The position numbers and the translations under genes were made by a program. The notes beneath the pieces were generated by a model. The model did no database searches and was not told where the DNA came from. It worked only from the letters and a program-made list of their open reading frames with translations. 64,000 nucleotides of DNA from Aaosphaeria pasadenensis (taxonomy: Eukaryota; Ascomycota; Dothideomycetes; Pleosporales): contig JAKLMB010000012.1 in NCBI GenBank assembly GCA_022813625.1, positions 682,001-746,000 on the forward strand. The letters run 5' to 3'. Shown here piece by piece: positions 42,041-53,300 of the stretch; the stretch's first letter is position 1; the number at the start of each line of letters is the position of its first letter.

Positions 42041-43673
42041 TTAATCCAGCCGCGCCATCATTTGATCCTTGTTCTTTGGTTTAAAATTGGGCGATTCGAA
42101 ATCTAATCCACGAGCGGCGAGTCCCGGGCGGACGTGCGGTGGCACCAATTGCGGGTTGAGCGGAGGAGCGATGGAGAGTTCTGGAGAATTTACGTTAGCT
42201 TTTCCGCCCACGACTTGAATCTGAAGGGAAGCTGGATTTACCATGAAGATCGAAATTGAACAAGTTCGGAAGGTCCCTAGCGGCGCCACCTGGGTGGCGT
42301 GAATCAGGGAGACGGGTATTTGGATCCCTCAGCTCGTCAAAGAAGGGGTGGATCATCGCGTCGATTGCCGACAATCGTTGTGTTGGGGTGTATTCGAGGA
42401 GTTTCGAGATCAAGTCGATGGCGTTGGGGTCGGCCTTGCGGAACACCTGCGGCATGCTGTGAGTGAATGGAAATGGAACGCAGGAAAAACAATAAACGTA
42501 CTTTGTTGAATGGGTGCGGCTTGATCTGGGGGAACTTGTGCTCCATGTAGTTGGGATTCATTGTTCGGATCTGATCACGAGTGGGCGTGCCCAGGACTTT
42601 GATGATCTCAACGAGCTGATCGATGCCTGACTCGCCGGGGAACAATGGCTGCCCAAGCATGAGCTCCGCCATTACGCAACCTGTGGACCAAACATCTACC
42701 GGACCATTAGCTTTCTAGGGCGTTCTTCTCGCAGAAGTTCGCAAAAAAATGACGTACCGATCTTCGTGGTGTAATTCGTCGCTCCAAAAATGAGTTCCGG
42801 CGCACGGTAGTACCTGGAGCAAATGTACGAAACATTAGGCTCGTTCTCCACCAAAATCTTCGCGCTTCCGAAATCGCAGAGTTTGAGGATGCCGGTGGAT
42901 GGGTCGAGGAGCAAGTTCTGGGGCTTGATGTCTCTGTGGCAGATGCCTTGGGAGTGAATGTAGGCGAGGGAGCGGAAGAGTTGGTAAATGTAGAGCTTGA
43001 CCTCCAAGATGGGCATGACGGTCTTCATCTTGCTGAAGTAGCGCGAGGCACGATACACGGTCTCGGGGACGTACTCGAGGACGAGGTTGAGGTAGACCTC
43101 ATCCTTCTGTATCTGACGGCGATTAGTAAAGAGCAGTCGCAGAATGCACTGCGGCGGGTGGGCAGGAGGGAAGGACTCATGGAGAATCCGGGTGGACGTA
43201 CACGCTCTCCATTGTTGTAGAAGAAGGCCTTGAGTTCGACGATGTTGGGGTGTCGGACAATGCGCATGATCTGCAGTTCACGGTTCTAACGGACGTCAGT
43301 GCCTTGGATTCGGTTGGGGTCGACTACTCAATGGCAGGCGGCATCGCGGGGGCCAACTCACCTTGAAGCGCTTGTCCTGGAGGACTCGCTTGATGGCGGC
43401 GTCTTCCCCGCTGGGGGACAGCTTGGTCTGGAAAACGACACCGAAGGAACCATTGCCAACAATCTTGCACTGGGTGTAGGCCAAGTCCTTGTATTCGCCC
43501 GTCTCGCCGTCCTGCACTTTCTCACGGATGACCTCTAGATGGACGTTAGTTGGCGACGATGATCACGATGGTGGTGATGATGGGAGGAGAGGAGTAGCTG
43601 GGGCATCGGGCGGGGTGGGGTCCTTACCGCCCATTCTCAGAGACGAGAAGGCCGATGGCCGGTTCTGGGACAT
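42041..43673 (-). CDS. Glycogen synthase kinase 3 (GSK3/shaggy family)
   Basis: Seven exons are inferred: 43673-43628, 43534-43362, 43285-43202, 43106-42758, 42695-42502, 42446-42242 and 42180-42041. They give 396 residues, the usual length of fungal GSK3. The start is MSQNRPSAFSSLRMG. Kinase landmarks are GNGSFGVVF (42-50), Lys64, HRDIKPQN with Asp160, and DFGSAK with Asp179. The GSK3-specific activation loop VSYICSRYYRAPEL carries the regulatory Tyr195. VYLNLVLEYVPETVYR and the tail ending DQMMARLD are also typical. GSK3 phosphorylates primed substrates and takes part in growth, stress and development control in fungi. Intron 3 could use an acceptor six bases earlier, adding two residues. 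A purine-rich plus strand upstream marks a long leader. Confidence 0.92.
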
Positions 43674-44760
43674 GATGGATGTTGGAAAACGTCGTCGATG
43701 TTGATGATCCGCCGAGCGCGCTCCGGAATGCTATCGCGAGTGAGGTGGGTGGTGGTTAAGTAGGTTGTGGGAGGGGCGTTGAGAGGTGGTGGTGCGAAGG
43801 AGAGCCGTAGTGGGCGGAGTAGCAGGAGTAGTGGTAGCGGTAGTAGTAGCCGTGATGGTTGGTGTTTGGGTGGTAGTAGTGGTGGCGGTGATGTGATGGA
43901 AGTGAGAGTGCGCAGCAGCAGAGTTGGTCGAGGGTATGGGTGAGAAAGTGAGGGCGGGCGAGGAAGAGAGTAGTAGAAGAGCAGAAAAGTAAAAGTGGAA
44001 GAAGAGAAGAAGAAGTTGGGTGGAGGAGGAAGTTTAAAGTGGGTGTTGAGGGTTTTGGTGACGACGGAAGCTGTTGAGAGATGATGGGGGGGGAGGGAGG
44101 GGGGGTGTGCGCAGTGTGTGGTGGTGGAAAGAGGGAAGAGGGAGGGTGGGAGTGGCTTGTTCGCTAATGAGGAAGAGAGAGAGAGAGGGCAGTAGCAGTA
44201 TTAGCAGTGGCAGCAGCAGTAGTAGAGAGGCAGAGGGTAACGAGACTTGGTGGTGGTAGTGGTAGCAGTGGTGGTAGTAATGAACCAACAACAACAGGCC
44301 AAACAATCAAACAGCCACACAGCAACAACAACAACGAAAACAGTAGCAGTAACAAGGTAGACGTAGCAAAGCAGTAGCAGCAGGTTTGGCAGTTTAACAG
44401 GGCGGATTATGTCGATTATGAAATGGAAGAACAAGAAGGGGAAGAAGAAGTCGAGGTGGCGGGTGGTTCGAGGGAATAGGAATAGTAGGATGGGGCAAGG
44501 ATTGGCCGGGAGGGTTATTTGATGGAGATTATACAACGATAATGGCCAACAGGAGGAAGAGTAGTAGCAGCAGTAGTATTTATGAGGAAGCAAATGACAT
44601 GAAGATTTGCAGCGGCTCTCGAGTCTAGCTTGGTTGGTGGCACAATAGCTCGTTGTCAGTATACTTGTCGTATGTATGGTATATTGTTTGAAGCCATAAT
44701 GGAATAGGCAGAAAAGAGATGCAAATTGCAGATTCACATATGGACAAAAACACTTGGTGA
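43674..44760 (-). promoter_or_regulatory. GSK3 leader and promoter region
   Basis: The plus strand is strongly purine-rich with GGTGGTAGTAGT-type trinucleotide runs, so the minus strand is a pyrimidine-rich leader typical of fungal promoters. The 178-codon minus-strand frame at 44201-44737 is a by-product of these repeats. Confidence 0.45.
44086..44105 (+). repeat. G-quadruplex-prone tract in the GSK3 upstream region
   Basis: G runs of 8, 3 and 7 are separated by single A bases. The runs allow four or more GGG blocks with short loops. Confidence 0.55.
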
Positions 44761-45006
44761 TTCAGACATGTAAGACAATCAGATAGTCAGATAGTCACAA
44801 TAGTAGTTCTGGTGAGCAGTGATGGGAGACTATGACTATGCGTAGCTATTGGTATGAGTATGAGTATGAGTATGAGGTATTAGGTAGTCATTAGGGATGG
44901 AATATGGCCCCATGGGTATGGGTAACAAGGTATAGGTATTATGGGTCGAATGGGGATTGGACAGATATGGTTAATCAGGTTGAGTGTGTGTTACTTTTAA
45001 TGGCAT

Positions 45007-45024
45007 GGGATGGGATGGGATGGG
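45007..45024 (+). repeat. Canonical G-quadruplex motif (four GGG runs, 2-nt loops)
   Basis: GGGATGGGATGGGATGGG matches the G3N2 pattern exactly. Confidence 0.7.
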
Positions 45025-46507
45025 ACGTTTCCCGATGGATCATGGATCATGACACGCATGAATGGATGAATCAACAATGAATGCTTGAATGAAACTGTAT
45101 GAATAACGGAGTATTGAGGACGAGGATGATGGTGGTGATGGTGATGATGATGATGGAACCAGTCCAGTGCCATGAGCTGGGGGGGCGCGCGCCCTGTTAG
45201 TTAGCGCAGACGATGCAAGCTGTAGCTTTTTTGAGGTCTTGTGATTCAACGCACGGGGTCATTTCCCTTCTCCTTCTCCATCCATTATCCATTATTCCAT
45301 TATCCATTACTCTCCTCCTTCGCCTTCGCCTTCGCCTTTCTCCTAACTAGGAGGTAGCTAGCTGGTCCTTGACTCTTCACCTTGAATGACTTGACCTTGA
45401 CCTCGACCTCGACCTCGACCACCGTCCTGAAACGGGGAATCTGGACTGACCTGAATCTCAATCCGAACCACATGGGGCCATGAGGCTGATCCCATTCCGG
45501 GATGATGCTTTTACTGGCTGCCATATCCGCCGACCAAATAAGAGTGGTGGCGGTTCATTACCTATGCACCCATTATTATTCCATTATTATACTCTTGCTT
45601 CTATTTGCTAATGCTTCCGCGTACCTAGGTACCTGGCACTGTTACTCCGAACCTTCATTCTTCTCTCTGCATTCTCTTCATACAACATGACTACTGCGTG
45701 CTACCAATGAACTGTTCGATCAGTAATGAATGTCGGAACAACATAGTCACCAATGATATCGCCTCTGTACTTCCGACGCTCTCCTAAGGAGCTCCACTGC
45801 TGTCAACAGTCAGAATCATTAACCACAGCTCCCATGTAACAATAATGCTTTGTTGTACGAGGTACATACACTTGATCACCACCACTGCTAAACGCCGCAA
45901 TGCCCGTCCGACCAAGTCCATCAATATGGATTACATAGCTACATGCTTGCTGTCGGCGCTCCGGGCGACGACGGCGCGCTCTACAATATCTGAAGTCACT
46001 CGGTCACTGTTCACTGCACAGTGCACACTACAGACTAACTAATTGCTGCTACCAACCGGGCGGGGAACCCAGCGGCGGGTCGTCGGCGTCGGCGGTGGTG
46101 GTGCTGGCTGGTGCTGGCGCTGGCGGTCAATCCGAAAAGATCGTCATCATTGCTATATTTGCAAGCCAGATTAATCTCCTAGTCCTACCATGCTCTGCCA
46201 GATACAGAACCATGGGAAGACAAGAAAAGAAAAAGGTGATCTTTTGAGCAGAGATGGAGGAACAGGCGTGATCGATAAGTTCACGTCGTTCCTTTTTTGT
46301 TCCGATTCGGGGTTGGAGCTTGGGCTTCTATGCCGGCGGCGACGACAACGATGATGAGGACGATGATGATGATGATGATGATGAACCTGACCCTGACCCT
46401 GACCATGTCCATGACAATGAACCAGGGCCATGAGTCCATGACCAGCCGCCCACCAGTTTGGCTGCAGGCAATACGGGTAGGTGTCTGTGTGTCCGTGTCG
46501 CCTGTGC

Positions 46508-46590
46508 GTGCGTGTGTGTCTGTGTGTATGCGCGTGCGAAAGTTGATCATCACTTGACAATGATTCGCTACGATTCAGACACACACGCAC
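46508..46590. repeat. Inverted repeat with perfect 15-nt GT/AC arms
   Basis: GTGCGTGTGTGTCTG at 46508-46522 is the reverse complement of CAGACACACACGCAC at 46576-46590. The loop is 53 nt. Flanking GT-rich and AC-rich sequence extends the pairing imperfectly to about 46481-46606. Confidence 0.7.
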
Positions 46591-47850
46591 ACACAAGCAC
46601 AGAGACAAGAACAGAGTACAATAGAGGCAAAGGGAACGAGGGGATGGGCTCCTCTGCGTTGGGATCTGCCCTACGCTACGTGGTGGGTGAACAGGCCAGG
46701 TCTACAAATAGCACGCTCCAGTTTTGTACGGTACTGCACTACAAACCTACCGACTTGTAAAACAGTTTGATGGCCACACAGAAGGAAGTCAGAGAGACAA
46801 GGTGATACACGCACAACGACAGAGCGAAGCAAAAATATAACAAAGACACAACAAACCACCCACCGTCCTTGGTACTGCACATCATGTTCCACGTATTTAT
46901 CTTCAAATCGAATAAGTACCGATCCGGATCCCTCTTAAGCAGAGAAAAAATCCATCCATGGCCACATCTTTTCCCTTCATCCATCGCTACCTAACAATCC
47001 CTGCGCGCGCTGCGTGCCTGATCTGAGCCAGCAATCAATCATCATGCTTCTTCAAATTTTCCAGCCAGCTCAATCAATCATGCCAGCGAATGAATAAAAT
47101 GCCACCTGTGGACGAATCCACGACCGACATGACAATAACAACAATAATAATCCACGTGCATATTCTTGTCTTTACACCGTAGTCCCTTTGTCTCTACGAG
47201 TAGCCTCAGTAACTATACAACAAGCAAGGTACCTACTGGGTACGAGTAGCGTGCAGTCTCCACAGTGCACACGTGAATGTCCATTTCTTCCCCCTTCCCC
47301 TCTCTCCCCACCTGAGCTATGATGAGGCTACTTCACCAACCTTAACCTCTTACTGCTTAACTTGTCGTCGGCCCAGTTATAATCATCAATCATGGGTCCC
47401 AGCTTGTCGGCTCATCATTTTGTAGCCTCTTCTCTACCATTCAACCATTACTTCGACAATCTAGGAAGTAGTTAGCAGCTCTGTTAGACAGATACTTGGA
47501 CAGAAATCCTTTGACAGTTGGAGTCACTAGGAACGATGACAATGATCAGCATCCTCCAATTGCCACTTCACTAGTCCAATCCCAAGTGCTTCATACTAGA
47601 TATTACACCTCATTGAAAACTATAAAGCCTTCGTTGAATATCTGCAAAACCAGAGAAGAGGTTGGAATGTCGGAGAAATAAACCCAACGATGAATTGCTG
47701 TACCTATCATGCGGACTCGCTATGTGGTGCAGCGTAGCGTAGCCTCGTCCGTTCCTTCGTTCCTTCTCAACCCAATTTTCTGCTGCAGGGCCAGCCAACA
47801 GTGCAGCTTCCTCAAGTCATTTTTCACTCAATAATGAATGAATGGTAGTG

Positions 47851-50000
47851 CTATGTTGTTACTGTGTACGGAGCATGTATGGTATGGCCACAACCCCACC
47901 ATCACAGCACACATCACTGACACCACTCCACTACCACCATTACTACCTCCATTATTATTACCACAACCACTTTTGCCTTCCCGCTCTTGGACTCTGCTGA
48001 TCATACCAATCCTTTCCCTCAATTAATCAGTCAATCAATCAATCATCCATTCGATCACTACATCAATCAATCAATCATGAGCTTACCTCTGACCATCCCC
48101 CATCTATCGCCCTTCTCACTCCCACTCCCTGACCCCAAACCCTCACATATCCATCGCCACATCTCCCAAACCGTCCTCCAGCATCCTCCGACGCCTCTAC
48201 CGCCGTCCATCTCTCCCCATCAGCATCATAGCTCCCCCAGCAATCGTCCAGGCTTACCCACAAGGACGAGCTAGGGAGCCAGCGTGCCAGCCTACGCGTT
48301 AGGAGCGCCGCCGCCATGCTACCGTACGTACGAACAATTGGGCACACGCACGAATGAGAAGGCCGGCAACACGCTTCAAGCAAATCAGAGCGCAGCTTTA
48401 TCGTGCGACCGACGCAGCAGCAAGCGCAGGACAGGACAAGAAAGACAGGCGCCAGGGCGGGCCCTCACACAACTAGAGGTTCACAAGTCCACAACACGAC
48501 AGTCAAGTCAAGTCGAGTGTGTCCACTGTCCACCAGGAGATTCCACACTATTACCTCCGTACACAGGGACAGTATCGAAAAAGGACTCCACACTAGGAGC
48601 ACATGACTTCCTGCGTCTAACCTACTCACCCGCCCGCACCGTAACTGCACGCACTCTGCACCCGCACCGCACCGCACCGCACCGTCCTGCAGAACAGAAC
48701 AGCACAGCCCATGGCTCTGCTCTGTTTCCCCCGAATCGTTTACACATCAGAAATATTGGACTTACTCCTTCCCCTACCCTACCCTACTGGGGCATGCATG
48801 TTATGCATGGAGTTTCCTTGCCGTGCCTTGGGGCAGTTGGGTTGGGACCCTTTCCCGCCCTCTCCCCTCCCATTAAATCTGCGATGACGATGGAATGTCC
48901 TGGTTAGATCTCGGGCTCCCGTCACGCCCGCGAACTCGTTTCCTGGCCCAACTCGCCAAATTCCAACTCCCATCCGCAGGCGAAAAAACTGCTCCACGCC
49001 CCCAATGACGGTGCCAATCCGCGTGAGGCTGCGGCACTCCCATACCATGGGCGCCGCACCGCACCGCACGGTAGGCATAGGCACGGGTGCGAAGCGCCGA
49101 ATTGCCGGAGAACCACTACTGCTCAGTGGGCATTGCACAAAGCGGCCGCTTGGACAGGATCGAGCCAGAGCTGCGTTCAACCCTGGCTCCGTTGGACATT
49201 GGCAAAAAGAGGTTCGTGCAGTAACGATAGATGACCTCACTAGCTCCTTCACCTTTGCACACCCCGTCTCGTCTCGTCGCACAATCACAAAAGCACGTGC
49301 CGTTGTGCAAGAGTGGAATCTGCGCGTGCGACCGTAGATGGTAGATATCTAAGGAACACTGGCAATACGGAGTAGTTAATTAGTTACTGGTAGAGGGCTG
49401 CATCGACGTGCCAGTCTCTGGTGGAGGGCGCGGATGCGCGGGTTCATGCGAGTCGACAATGCACAACGCCCATCGAGGCGTCCTTCTGAAACACATAGCA
49501 AAATTCCCCTCCCCCTCCCCAAAGTGCGTTGGGCTAACAGGCTTAGCAGTCCTTTAGCAGACCACTAGCAGTACCGTCCGCCAAGGATCAATAATGCAAT
49601 GAATCTCGTGGTCGATGATGGTTGATGGCTACGTCCTGCTAACTCCTTGCTGGTATGCTACCAACGTACAGCCTACAGCTGACAGCTTACAGGCCAGCTA
49701 CACCTACATAGTGCTCGTACACACACAGTAGCCAGTCGTGCCAGTCGTGCCAGTCGTGCCCAGCCCGCAGTAGTTGAATGTTCGAGGAGAGAAAAATCGC
49801 GCCAGGCCCCTGTTCCTACGTCAACATGCAGTTCTGGAGTTGTTCGTCTTGTTGCAGTTTGCGTCTGTGCGTGCGAATAATGCCCGCCTCGCCAATCAAA
49901 CGCTCGGACGCCCAACGCCCACTTCCTCGCACGTGACGATTCGACTTCTCTACTGTGTAATACCCTAACCTGCCTTACCCTTTCCCCTTGCCTTGCCTTA
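47851..50000. other. Gene-poor tract, part 2
   Basis: 47900-48290 is pyrimidine-rich on the plus strand with CAAT repeats at 48031-48044 and 48063-48077, like a 5' leader, but no coding sequence follows. Short GCACC repeats are at about 48654-48686 and 49058-49070. A 9-bp unit CCAGTCGTG occurs three times at 49732-49758. Open frames of 169-207 codons (48284-48907 plus, 48779-49288 minus) overlap each other on opposite strands and have no domain. Confidence 0.35.
49732..49758 (+). repeat. 9-bp tandem repeat, three copies
   Basis: CCAGTCGTG is repeated three times without change. Confidence 0.8.
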
Positions 50001-53000
50001 CCTCAACCTAACTCGACTTATGCAGGTGGTCTGACAGTCGTAGTGCAAAGCAAACCACTTTTTGATTAACTACCCAGAATGAATAGGACAGGCCATTGAA
50101 CCGGCAGCAGATTCATTATTGAACTATTCATTATTGAGAATACTGTGCTTCGTATGCTGCACAGAAAAAAACACAACTGCTCTCGTGGTCGCGTTTGCGT
50201 GATCATCATGATCAATGTCCGACATGCTCCAATTATAGAACTATCATCTCCAGATCCTCGTAGTCGCTCGTTACAATTCATACCTGCGGATCTTCAGAGA
50301 TCCTCCCTCTTCTCTCCTCATCGCAAACATCCCCCATCCCAAGTCAGACTCAGCCATTGCATACATTCCTCAATTCATCAACGATCATCACCGCACACCG
50401 CCGCCACCACATCCACATCCACATCCACTCTCCCTCCCATTCCCATCCCTTCAGCCTTATGTACACACTCCGGCGGACATCGTCGTCTCGAGCCTCCGCG
50501 CCGCGTTACACCCAAACCAAACCCACAAATGCCAATGCCGATGCCCTCGCGCCTCTACCGCCGAACGCGATGCACGCAGGCGGACAGGCAGGCGGGCGCA
50601 GGCGTACAAGGCACAGCATACCGTCACACGGTGGTGAGTGCCTGGCGGAGGGTGTCGAATATGCTCGGGGCGTTGTTTCGCCATCTCGATAGTGTAGACT
50701 TGTATCGAAATGTGATGCTTTTTTCCCCAACTCCAAAGGACGTGAAGGTAGGTAGGCAGTGTGGTGTAGTGTATACTCATCTCGTCGTCCCTCGAGACAA
50801 ACCAAAAAGCGTCAAGTCTACCTCCCAATATCACACTGTTTTGTCCACGGTGCGGATGTATAGGTTCCGTGCACGCAGTCCGAATTCAATCTTGACGTCC
50901 CAAAAACCCAAAGCCGGTCAAGATAGCTTGCGTAACCAAAGGCAAAGGAGCAAACAATCAACTAAGGAAAAAGGAAGTGACATGTTACTCAAGATCTTCG
51001 AATCGGGGATGGAGGCGGGGAGGGGGTTTTGCCTTCTTTCCCCCCGCCTGCCCCCTTTTTTTTGGGTCTGTGATTGTTTTGATTGTTTGTTTTGTTCGTG
51101 CGGTGGTGGTAAGGTGTAGACGGAGTTGAAGATTTGGGGATTTGGGATTGGGGTTTAGAGGGGTGTTGGGGTTGTTGATGGTGGTGTTGGTGTTGGTTGA
51201 TCGATGGGTCCATGGAGTAGGAGTGCCTTGCACGAACTCAGACCGCAGCCGTTTTCTCGCCGTGGATTAGAGGAGAGAAGGGGGGGAAGGGGGGGGGAAG
51301 GGGGGAAACACCGTCCGTGACAGCTCTGTCGAGTACGTTCTCAACCTCGAAGATAACGGCATACTGCGTTCCTTCATCCTTCACGTACACCGAGGACGAC
51401 GACGGGGACGGGTGGATATCGCGACGTCCAACCCGAGCCCCACGTCCGGCGGACTGAACGTCAAAAGTAATTCAATTAGATCGGCCTATTCTTGTTCTCT
51501 CACTCTTCCCTTCTCTGTTTCTCTTTTTCGGTGTGGCTTGTACGGCACTGCGATGAAGGTTGAGATGGGATGATGAGATGGATGGATAGGTTGGATTGGG
51601 CTGCGGTTTTGGGTGATAGATGGGGTGTGTGGAGTGGAGTGGGGGGTGGACATGCTGTCTTAAACAAATGCGTGGCATGAGAATAGTAACTGCTTCAGTT
51701 ACCCTTCAATTCGTGTCTACGCCATTATACATTCATTGTCCACCCATTTGCGCGGTAGGAAATCGGGGAAAATGCAGTGTTGGCACGTTCCCTGCGCTCA
51801 TCGTGCGATTTGGATTCTTGCAGATGAAGAAGGGGGAGGGAGGGGGGAGGTGTATCAATCCCAGGTGTATAGCTTCCTCTCTCTCTCTCTAGTTACAATC
51901 TTGTAAGCAACGTACGCTTTTGATGAGGAAGGAAGGATGGTGGAAGTTCGCCTCTTCGGGATATCCCCTCCTATGGAAAACGTGAAGAGAGAAGAGAAAT
52001 GGAGGAGTGCTAGGATGTACGTGTGGGAAATGGAAATGGGACCTTTGTGGGGTTATGGATGGTTGGTGGAGTGGATAGTTAATAGATGGGTTTGAAGGAG
52101 GGAGATGGATTTGAGGGTTCGATGTGGATAGATGTCGTGGCGTGTATTTACGTGTGTCTCGAAGTGAATACACTAACGCCTCTTATGGCGAGGTGAGTTT
52201 GTGTTGGAGTGCTGGTGGTGGTGATGGGGTGGATGGTCGTGAGCTCTTTGATCCTGCGTGGAGGTGTATGATCTGTTTGGTTTTGTGGTGAAGGAATGAT
52301 GGCGGACGTTGATGAGTGACGGGTGATGAGCATGGAGATATAGGGGAGTAAGCGAAAGATCATAGTCTTTTGATACTGTGGATCGTGTCTTCTGCCCGAA
52401 TGTATGATGGATAGATAAAGGGGGTTGACAAATTCGAACATGATGAGGTTTGATGAATCGATTTTCAATCATTGGATTGTTTGAACGATGGCGTGAAAAC
52501 ATACGAAGAAATCAACGACAACGTAAGTGCGAACAACTCCCACACTTGTTCATCACCCGCTTGTTGTATCGAAAGAATTCTTTCATCATCAATCGTGATC
52601 ATGATCGCGATTATCATAGGTAATAGGAGATTATGCTGCACCAGACTCGACTGCGCGAACTTAGATGTTATCCTCCAAGGTTCGGCAGCTGGGTCGGTGA
52701 ATGAGAATGGGAAGGATGTGGAGTGATTGATGGTATGCTCGCTATGGGAATGTGAGGAACGAGTCTCACTGAGGGGAGCTGGAACGATGTTGATCGTTTG
52801 GTGGATGGAGATGGTGTGAGCATGAAAGAAGGAAGCAGAATGGAGGTGTTGCGGTGGATGGCGAGGGTTACGGGTGAGTTGCTTTCATCGTGTGTTGAGA
52901 ATGAGGTTGAGAATTTGGTTTCAACGTTGCGATATGCAAGTACGTCGATGACAATTAAAAAGAGTTGCCATTACCAGGCTTCTGGCTTCAAGTTCGTCGA

Positions 53001-53300
53001 CGAGGTTAGGCAGAGCTCTGTGACACTTCTTTTTCGTTCTATATGATAGATGTCTACATGGTAAATGCCGAAGATGCAATTTCTAGCATTAAGAAGAGAT
53101 TTATCCCAAAAACCTAATGTCTGTGGCGATAACAAGTCTACTGTATTCGCCCATGTCCATATCAAGTCCCCAAATCGCCCATATACTTACATCTCCTCTG
53201 GACCGTCGATGCGTTTTCTCCACTCTTCTTCAAACACCGTCGCTATTAGAGTTGAATGAAGGCCGAAGATAAAGTCACAGGATCGTCCCTCGGCCCGCTT
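50001..53300. other. Gene-poor tract, part 3
   Basis: 50260-50560 is pyrimidine-rich on the plus strand, whereas 51100-52500 is purine-rich on the plus strand. The two halves look like leaders of converging transcripts. A 324-codon plus-strand frame (50145-51119) is the longest in the tract, but its composition (His/Pro/Ser/Arg from CA-rich repeats) is not protein-like and no domain is seen. A G-rich block is at 51280-51305. Confidence 0.35.
51280..51305 (+). repeat. G-run tract
   Basis: G runs of 7, 9 and 6 are separated by AA. The tract is likely quadruplex-prone and hard to sequence. Confidence 0.6.

Larger units (their letters stand above)
44761..47850. other. Gene-poor tract, part 1
   Basis: No supported gene. 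It holds simple repeats: TATGAG-type near 44855, GGGAT at 45007-45024, CGACCT-type at about 45395-45422, GAT at 46362-46383, CCCTGA at 46386-46404, and GT/AC arms at 46481-46606. The 145-codon minus-strand frame at 46171-46608 is produced by the GAT and GT repeats. Confidence 0.4.

Noticed and set aside
44201..44737. 178-codon minus-strand frame upstream of GSK3
   Set aside because: Cys/Tyr/Leu runs come from trinucleotide repeats in the leader region.
46171..46608. 145-codon minus-strand His-rich frame
   Set aside because: Produced by GAT and GT microsatellites; not protein-like.
48284..49288. Overlapping 207- and 169-codon frames on opposite strands
   Set aside because: Neither shows a domain; GC-rich sequence with few stops explains both.
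50145..51119. 324-codon plus-strand frame, the longest in the gene-poor tract
   Set aside because: Composition follows CA-rich repeats and pyrimidine-rich DNA. There is no domain, no conserved motif and no supporting splice pattern.
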